IMG/VR virus record: IMGVR_UViG_3300037485_001078 | Span: 1 to 63,198 of that record | Length of the DNA stretch: 63,198 nucleotides | Direction: 5' to 3' (one strand) | From: a virus | Part shown: one piece after another, positions 58,934 through 63,198 of the stretch | Position numbering within the stretch: the first letter of the stretch is position 1 | Layout: each line of letters opens with the position of its first letter | Program-made: the position numbers and the translations under genes | The notes under the pieces: model-generated | The model's database searches: none | What the model saw: only the letters and a program-made list of their open reading frames with translations | Told to the model about the DNA's origin: nothing

Positions 58934-59418
58934 TCGTCTCACTAACTCAGATGGAAGTCGCCGTGGCCACCATGGTGGGATCGTACCGAAACGCAGAATC
59001 CAATTTCAGCGGGCGCAAACCTCGGTTTCCCGAAAAGACAAGCGGGGAACTGTGGGGGTTCCACATAGAATCGGCGCTGGCCGAGCTGGCTGTTTCCAAG
59101 GCCCTCGGTATCTACTGGGGATTCTCGGTGAACACGTTTCACGTGCCTGACATTGCGAACACGAATATTGAGGTGAGATGGTCAACGTCTCCGAGGCTTA
59201 AAATTCGACCAGATGATCCCGACGCCAGAATCATGGTTTCGGTTCGCGGTTCGTGTCACGAAAAAGAGATCATGGGCTGGTGCTACGCGAGGGAAGGAAA
59301 ATTAAAAGACAACAGGTCAGGATCTGAGCCGCCGTGCTACTTCCACGACCACGAAGACCTCTCTCCAATAAATTCACTGACCCCCGATATTTATTTGTTG
59401 ACTCCCAAATCCGATTAG
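58930..59418 (+). CDS. Conserved phage protein, possibly nuclease-like (162 aa)
   Basis: GFHIESALAELAVSKALGIY then NIEVRWSTSPRLKIRPDD, GSCHEKEIMGWCYAREGKL. This E...E-V-R-W...K...G-W layout occurs in an uncharacterised phage family and is compatible with a PD-(D/E)XK-like core, but the catalytic K is not clear. Coupled by ATGA to the previous gene; the following gene is a RuvC-like resolvase. Confidence 0.68.
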   Translation: MIVSLTQMEVAVATMVGSYRNAESNFSGRKPRFPEKTSGELWGFHIESALAELAVSKALGIYWGFSVNTFHVPDIANTNIEVRWSTSPRLKIRPDDPDARIMVSVRGSCHEKEIMGWCYAREGKLKDNRSGSEPPCYFHDHEDLSPINSLTPDIYLLTPKSD

Positions 59419-59458
59419 AATTAATGTCCTCGCCTATGAGGAAATTATTCATCGGTTT

Positions 59459-59962
59459 ATGCAACGCCCAAGAATCTCTCGTATGATCTACGGAATCGAC
59501 CCCGGCAAGGGCGGAGCAATCGTTATGTTGAACAACGATGCCACCATAAAAGCCATCGACCCCATGCCGCTGGAAGACGCCGATCTCGGCGCATACCTGA
59601 GCATGATCGTGGACGACTCGAAGCTCGCTGACGTGTGGGTCGAGCGCGTGCCCAAGTACGCGGGCAAGAACCAGTCAGGATCTTCCGTAGCAACTTTGTT
59701 TTCCAACTACCGATACATCGTCGGATACCTCGAAGGCCGAGGAGTAGTAGTCAATCAAGTCATCCCACAAGTGTGGATGAAGCCGTACCGCCTAATCACC
59801 CCCAAGTGGCAGGTTCTCACGTACCCCCAGAGGAAAAAGACTTTGCACGAGCTCGCGCTCGCTGAGTTTTTTACCGAAAAGAGAACCTTGCCACGATGGG
59901 CTGCGGACGCCGCTCTAATCGCTTTGCACGGGCATACCGCCTGTGCTCTAACCACAAAATAA
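59459..59962 (+). CDS. RuvC-like Holliday-junction resolvase
   Basis: MIYGIDPGKGGAIVML gives the first catalytic Asp in the ribonuclease H-like fold. ADVWVERVPKY has a conserved Glu. A C-terminal RWAADAALIALHGH has the final Asp pair region (DAAL-A-H). That is the RuvC-type layout common in phages. It would resolve branched DNA before packaging. The in-frame ATG at 59483 gives the more usual N-terminus; 59459 has a GAGGAAA upstream. Confidence 0.83.
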   Translation: MQRPRISRMIYGIDPGKGGAIVMLNNDATIKAIDPMPLEDADLGAYLSMIVDDSKLADVWVERVPKYAGKNQSGSSVATLFSNYRYIVGYLEGRGVVVNQVIPQVWMKPYRLITPKWQVLTYPQRKKTLHELALAEFFTEKRTLPRWAADAALIALHGHTACALTTK

Positions 59963-59968
59963 AATACC

Positions 59969-60154
59969 ATGGCAAAAGCAAACGTATCATTGAAAGTCGG
60001 GTCTCCAGAGATCCGCGTCCCTCTTGACGCCGTCAAGAAGCCAAAGTCCTCCATGATGGAAGTTATGGGCACAAAGAAAAACCCGACATTCACGAATGAG
60101 GCTTCTATGCCCAAGAACAAGAAGATGAAGCTACCAAAAAGGGCCAAACGCTAA
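59969..60154 (+). CDS. Small basic hypothetical protein (61 aa)
   Basis: Starts MAKANVSLKVGSPEIRVPLD. It ends with a Lys-rich tail (MPKNKKMKLPKRAKR). The leader has ACCATGG without Shine-Dalgarno. Stop overlaps the next ATG (TAATG). No family recognised. Confidence 0.6.
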   Translation: MAKANVSLKVGSPEIRVPLDAVKKPKSSMMEVMGTKKNPTFTNEASMPKNKKMKLPKRAKR

Positions 60155-60228
60155 TGGAACCTGTACCAGATTGGGCCGACGCTTTTATCCTGTTCTCAGC
60201 ACTAGCGTTTTCCGCCTTCATGATCTAA
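60154..60228 (+). CDS. Tiny membrane peptide (24 aa)
   Basis: ATG 60154 overlaps the previous stop. MEPVPDWADAFILFSALAFS then AFMI: an acidic N-terminus and one hydrophobic helix. Too short for homology; supported by coupling only. Confidence 0.35.
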   Translation: MEPVPDWADAFILFSALAFSAFMI

Positions 60229-60250
60229 CACAATAACCGCCGATAATTTT

Positions 60251-60607
60251 ATGTCAGAAAACACAACACCAGAAAACGTGGTGCCCTTCGTTGTGGCACC
60301 AGAAACCCCAGTCGTAGAAGTCCCTTTGGATTCTTCGGACTCCGAGCCGAGCCAACAGCTTGCATCGGATGTTTCAGAGACCCCTGCTGCCGCACCAACA
60401 GGAGTGCCAGCACCGAACGAGGCGAACACGATTGATCTCGCAACCATCACGCACGAAGACGTTATCCAGCGCCTCATCGATGTGAACAAGCGCCTCACCT
60501 ACGAGTTGCTCATTGGGCTCAAGCTGCACGAGCACATCAGCGTTCGTGATAACCCAGAGCTAGCTGCTCAGGCCGAAGCTAATGCCGTTGGCACGAGCGA
60601 AGAATAA
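60251..60607 (+). CDS. Acidic, Pro-rich hypothetical protein (118 aa)
   Basis: Starts MSENTTPENVVPFVVAPETP. The N-terminal 60 residues are disordered and acidic; the rest is helical (THEDVIQRLIDVNKRLTYEL). Followed by a stable hairpin. No function recognised. Confidence 0.6.
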   Translation: MSENTTPENVVPFVVAPETPVVEVPLDSSDSEPSQQLASDVSETPAAAPTGVPAPNEANTIDLATITHEDVIQRLIDVNKRLTYELLIGLKLHEHISVRDNPELAAQAEANAVGTSEE

Positions 60608-60621
60608 GTTCTTGCCAGTAT

Positions 60622-60662
60622 TTGAGACTCTCTCCCGCCGCAAGTGGGAGGGAGTTCCTCAA
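60622..60662 (+). terminator. Stable hairpin, probable terminator
   Basis: TTGAG and CTCTCTCCC on the 5' side pair with GGGAGGGAG and CTCAA on the 3' side, about 14 pairs around CGCCGCAAGT, with a small internal bulge. No T-tract follows, so termination is uncertain. Confidence 0.55.
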
Positions 60663-60759
60663 AGTGCGAACAAGATTTTAAAGTCTCCAGAGACCAACAA
60701 AACAAAACCTAAATTAACCCCAAGAGAAATATTCTCTTAGGACACAACGAAGAAAACCC

Positions 60760-61389
60760 ATGACAACAGGAATGACTTTTGAACCACTGGTAGAAATTTC
60801 CCGACTTAGGGAAAAGGTATTGCGCCTAGAGCGACTACTCAAACAGCCGAAACTTATCGGCCTGATTGGATGCGCTGGATCTGGGAAATCGACCGTCGCA
60901 AACATTATCGAGAGCGACTACGCGTTCTCAAAACTTCGATTCGCAAACGGAATAAAATCAATGCTTCGTGCCCTGCTATTTGAGTCGGGCATCGATCACG
61001 GGAGAATTCACGAGATGCTAGAGGGATCTCTGAAAGAGACCTCCTGCGACGAGCTATCGGGGAAGAGCCCTCGGTACTGCATGCAAACGCTAGGAACTGA
61101 GTGGGGGAGAGAGTTCATCTCTCAGAACTTCTGGGTAGACCTCACGATGCACGCGGTGGACAACTTGCTGGCCGCATCCCAGTCGGTAGTTATCGACGAC
61201 GTGAGGTTTCCGAACGAGGTCAACGCTATTAAAAATTCTGGCGGAAAGATATTCCGTATCATGCGAGATCAAGACGCGATACCAGAAGCTGGGCACAAGA
61301 GCGAGGGACAAATACTAGAATTTGACGCGTGCATCCTCAACACTGGATCAATTGCGGATCTTGAAAATCAGATCGCAAAGTTAATATGA
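60760..61389 (+). CDS. Deoxynucleoside monophosphate kinase
   Basis: A 209-residue P-loop kinase. LIGLIGCAGSGKSTVAN is the Walker A motif (about residues 32-48). QTLGTEWGREFISQNFWVDL and VVIDDVRFPNEVNAI are typical of the T4 gp1-like dNMP kinase family of phages. It would phosphorylate dNMPs for DNA synthesis. A short hairpin (AAGAGA/TCTCTT) lies in its leader. The next gene starts inside its stop. Confidence 0.85.
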   Translation: MTTGMTFEPLVEISRLREKVLRLERLLKQPKLIGLIGCAGSGKSTVANIIESDYAFSKLRFANGIKSMLRALLFESGIDHGRIHEMLEGSLKETSCDELSGKSPRYCMQTLGTEWGREFISQNFWVDLTMHAVDNLLAASQSVVIDDVRFPNEVNAIKNSGGKIFRIMRDQDAIPEAGHKSEGQILEFDACILNTGSIADLENQIAKLI

Positions 61390-61556
61390 GCGAAGCGATA
61401 AAATCAAACGAGTTCGGGCACGGGGCTGGCAAGGGCGACGAAGAGCGTCCAGTAAACCGAATTCGATACCGCAAGAACTACGAAGCCATAAAGCTGTTGG
61501 GAGTCAAGGGAACACCCAGCAAAAAGAAGGGTGGAAAGACTACCTACAAGTACTAG
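61386..61556 (+). CDS. Small conserved phage protein (56 aa)
   Basis: MSEAIKSNEFGHGAGKGDEE then RPVNRIRYRKNYEAIKLLG and a Lys/Gly-rich end. The 'FGHGAGKGDxxRPVN...YxxNYxxI' pattern is found in short phage proteins of unknown function. Coupled to the kinase by ATGA and ends one base before the helicase start. Confidence 0.75.
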   Translation: MSEAIKSNEFGHGAGKGDEERPVNRIRYRKNYEAIKLLGVKGTPSKKKGGKTTYKY

Positions 61557-61557
61557 C

Positions 61558-62904
61558 GTGATTACTCTCCGTGAGTATCAGGTAAAAGCCGTAGATGTAC
61601 TATCCAAGTCGATAGCTGACAACGGCGTCGCGGTAGACCTGTCCGATACGGGTCTCGGAAAGACGATGCACAGCCTCGGAACTATCCAACGATTTGGATC
61701 CGAGATCGAGTTCATCGTGATTTGCCGAGCCGTATCCCGGCACAAGTGGGAAAAAGCAGTTCGAGACTTCGGACTTCAGGATCGGTGCATCGCTGTGGAC
61801 AGCTACCAGAAGTTCACAAGCGGTCGTCACTACAAGGAGCACGTTACGAAAATAAAGGGACGCGGAGTCAAGTACGTGTGGGCCGATCGAGAAGTTCCGA
61901 TGATCGTTATCTTCGACGAGTGTCAGGACGCGGGCGGTCTCACAAGCCTGAATAGCCAGCTTCTAATCGGCTGTGGGGAGTGCGGCGGGACGTTCCCGCT
62001 ATGCCTAAGCGCGACGGTCGCTGACAGCCCTCTGAAGCTCAAGGCGCTGGGATTCTTAACGGGCATGCACGACGTGAAGAACTACTACCAGTGGTGCCTG
62101 CAGAACGGCTGCGGAAAGAGCCCCTTCGGGTTCAACAATTTGTATTTCAGAAACTCCGACCGAAAAACAGTAGTCGGAAAGTTGCACCAGCACCTCAAGC
62201 GGTACGGCGTGCGTGTGAAGCGCGAGGAGGTCATGGAGTACATGCCCGAAGAGACGATCGAGGTGGAGCTCTGGGACGTCGGGAGCAGACCAAAGTCTGG
62301 AGTCGTGGCCGACGCGCTGGAGAATCTGGAGCGGACGCGTGACGAGGATCTTGTGCGCCACGAGGAGGCGGTTCCCGGGGCCGTGGAGACCATGCGCAAT
62401 CGTCAGGAGGCGGAACTGCTAAAACTACCAGCGCTGGCACGTGAGATCGTTGCAGCTGCCGAGGACGGCCTCTACGTGCCAGTGTTCCTTAACTTCGTAA
62501 ACTCGATCGACGCGCTCGTCTCGCTACTAGCTGGAGATGGGATCACTGCGGGAGTCTTCGATGGTCGTGATACAAAGAACCGCGACCAAACTCTTCAGGA
62601 CTTCATGGACGCAAAGCTGCGGTGCATCATTCTTCAGTCTCAGGCTGGATCAGCGGCAATCGATTTGCACGACACCGTGGGAGGACGTCCACGATGCACA
62701 TTTGTTTGTCCGACTTATCAAGCGGAGACCATGCTCCAGATGCTGGGACGTGCCACGCGTTTCGGTGCCAAGTCTCCAGTGCTTCAGCGCATCTGCTTCG
62801 CCGAAGGAACGATCGAGGAGCGCGTGTACCGCGTCGCCGAAACGAAGTGCGAGAACATACGAGCGATGAACGACGGGGAGTGGGCCAACGCTTTTGGCAA
62901 TTGA
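61558..62904 (+). CDS. DEAD/H-box SF2 helicase
   Basis: A 448-residue protein from GTG 61558 (another GTG at 61531 lies inside the previous gene). DLSDTGLGKTMHSLG is Walker A (about 24-38). MIVIFDECQDAGG is the DExx box (about 118), LCLSATVADSP motif III, QSQAGSAAIDLHD motif V and LQMLGRATRFG motif VI. This is the SNF2/RapA-like SF2 layout of phage DNA helicases. Role in replication, recombination or packaging is inferred from the RuvC-like and dNMP kinase neighbours. Confidence 0.87.
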   Translation: MITLREYQVKAVDVLSKSIADNGVAVDLSDTGLGKTMHSLGTIQRFGSEIEFIVICRAVSRHKWEKAVRDFGLQDRCIAVDSYQKFTSGRHYKEHVTKIKGRGVKYVWADREVPMIVIFDECQDAGGLTSLNSQLLIGCGECGGTFPLCLSATVADSPLKLKALGFLTGMHDVKNYYQWCLQNGCGKSPFGFNNLYFRNSDRKTVVGKLHQHLKRYGVRVKREEVMEYMPEETIEVELWDVGSRPKSGVVADALENLERTRDEDLVRHEEAVPGAVETMRNRQEAELLKLPALAREIVAAAEDGLYVPVFLNFVNSIDALVSLLAGDGITAGVFDGRDTKNRDQTLQDFMDAKLRCIILQSQAGSAAIDLHDTVGGRPRCTFVCPTYQAETMLQMLGRATRFGAKSPVLQRICFAEGTIEERVYRVAETKCENIRAMNDGEWANAFGN

Positions 62905-62935
62905 CTCTATCGACAATAAAAATATATTTGTCCCT

Positions 62936-63198
62936 ATGGCAGTTACTAAAAGAACCAATCCTGTAAATACTGTTGTTAAACCGGGCGGTGGCGTTACTAC
63001 CTACCTGACCAACCCTACAGGCCCGAGAACTAATCCTGTAAATTCTGTTGTTAAACCAAGCGGTGGCGTTTCTACCTACCTGACCAACCCTACAGGCCCG
63101 AGAACTAATCCTGTAAATTCTGTTGTTAAACCAAGCGGTGGCGTTTCTACCTACCTGACCAACCCTACAGGCCCGAGAACTAATCCTGTAAATTCTGT
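62936..63198 (+). CDS. Repeat protein, N-terminal part (continues at the window start)
   Basis: ATG at 62936, 31 bp after the helicase stop, encodes MAVTKRTNPVNTVVKPGGGV then TTYL. It runs without stop to the window end. Units of 25 residues begin at 62951, 63026, 63101 and 63176 (partial). The first unit differs from the others (NTVVKPGGGVTT versus NSVVKPSGGVST), the rest are identical to those at 1-225. With the window start this gives one gene of at least six units. A structural or adhesive role is only a guess from composition. Confidence 0.75.
   Translation, partial: MAVTKRTNPVNTVVKPGGGVTTYLTNPTGPRTNPVNSVVKPSGGVSTYLTNPTGPRTNPVNSVVKPSGGVSTYLTNPTGPRTNPVNS
62951..63198 (+). repeat. 75-bp tandem coding repeats (3.3 units)
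   Basis: Units start at 62951, 63026 and 63101, with a 23-bp partial unit at 63176. Apart from the first, they are identical to the units at 1-225. The assembly ends inside a unit, so the repeat number between the window ends is undetermined. Confidence 0.95.

Noticed and set aside
59435-59485. 16-residue frame starting ATGAGGAAATTATTC
   Set aside because: Too short and overlaps the start of the RuvC-like gene; its GAGGAAA more likely acts as that gene's ribosome binding site.
1-63198. CRISPR array from the 75-bp terminal repeats
   Set aside because: Units are contiguous with no spacers and encode protein in one frame.

Overview
This window looks like an essentially complete genome of a tailed double-stranded DNA phage with podovirus-like (short-tailed) architecture. 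All genes I support lie on the + strand. The head and tail genes run in T7-like order: small and large terminase, portal, scaffold, major capsid, a gp11-like neck/adaptor, a gp12-like nozzle, fibres, then Ala/Gln-rich internal virion proteins ending in a 2877-residue giant. There is no sheath, tape measure or integrase. I found no single-subunit RNA polymerase, so host RNA polymerase probably transcribes the genome. The host cannot be named from the sequence. The same 75-bp coding repeat lies at both ends (1-225 and 62951-63198), so the molecule is probably circular or circularly permuted, and the assembly was cut inside a repeat-protein gene whose copy number is unresolved.

Layout. 1-350: end of the repeat protein. 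430-7940: replication module (RecB/Cas4-like nuclease, a probable DNA-binding protein, family A DNA polymerase carrying an intein, deaminase-like protein, primase-helicase), closed by a terminator. 8000-13391: island of small genes behind a promoter module, including a phage homologue of the RNA polymerase alpha C-terminal domain (apparently frameshifted) and a family of coiled-coil paralogues. 13392-14526: gene-free, repeat-rich segment in front of the terminase genes, a candidate origin or packaging site. 14527-18173: terminases, two tRNAs flanking an HNH endonuclease, two conserved small genes. 18174-18929: second gene-free segment. 18930-28688: portal, scaffold, four glycosyltransferase-like genes plus a methyltransferase, and major capsid protein. 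28762-34686: beta-solenoid protein, lysis genes (small membrane protein, unimolecular spanin, holin candidate, endolysin), endonuclease VII-like protein, metallopeptidase-like protein, fibre-like protein. 34699-54677: tail and internal virion proteins. 54688-62904: second island of small genes behind copies of the same promoter module, plus RuvC-like resolvase, dNMP kinase and SF2 helicase. 62936-63198: start of the repeat protein.

Most notable: the intein in the DNA polymerase carries a complete HNH homing-endonuclease gene in a different reading frame, placed exactly between the two splicing half-domains, while the polymerase/intein frame stays open through it. Also notable are the alpha-CTD homologue interrupted at an A9 tract, the 25-residue perfect-repeat protein across the contig ends, the glycosyltransferase cassette between scaffold and capsid, and two adjacent fibre genes with one anchor domain and different distal domains.
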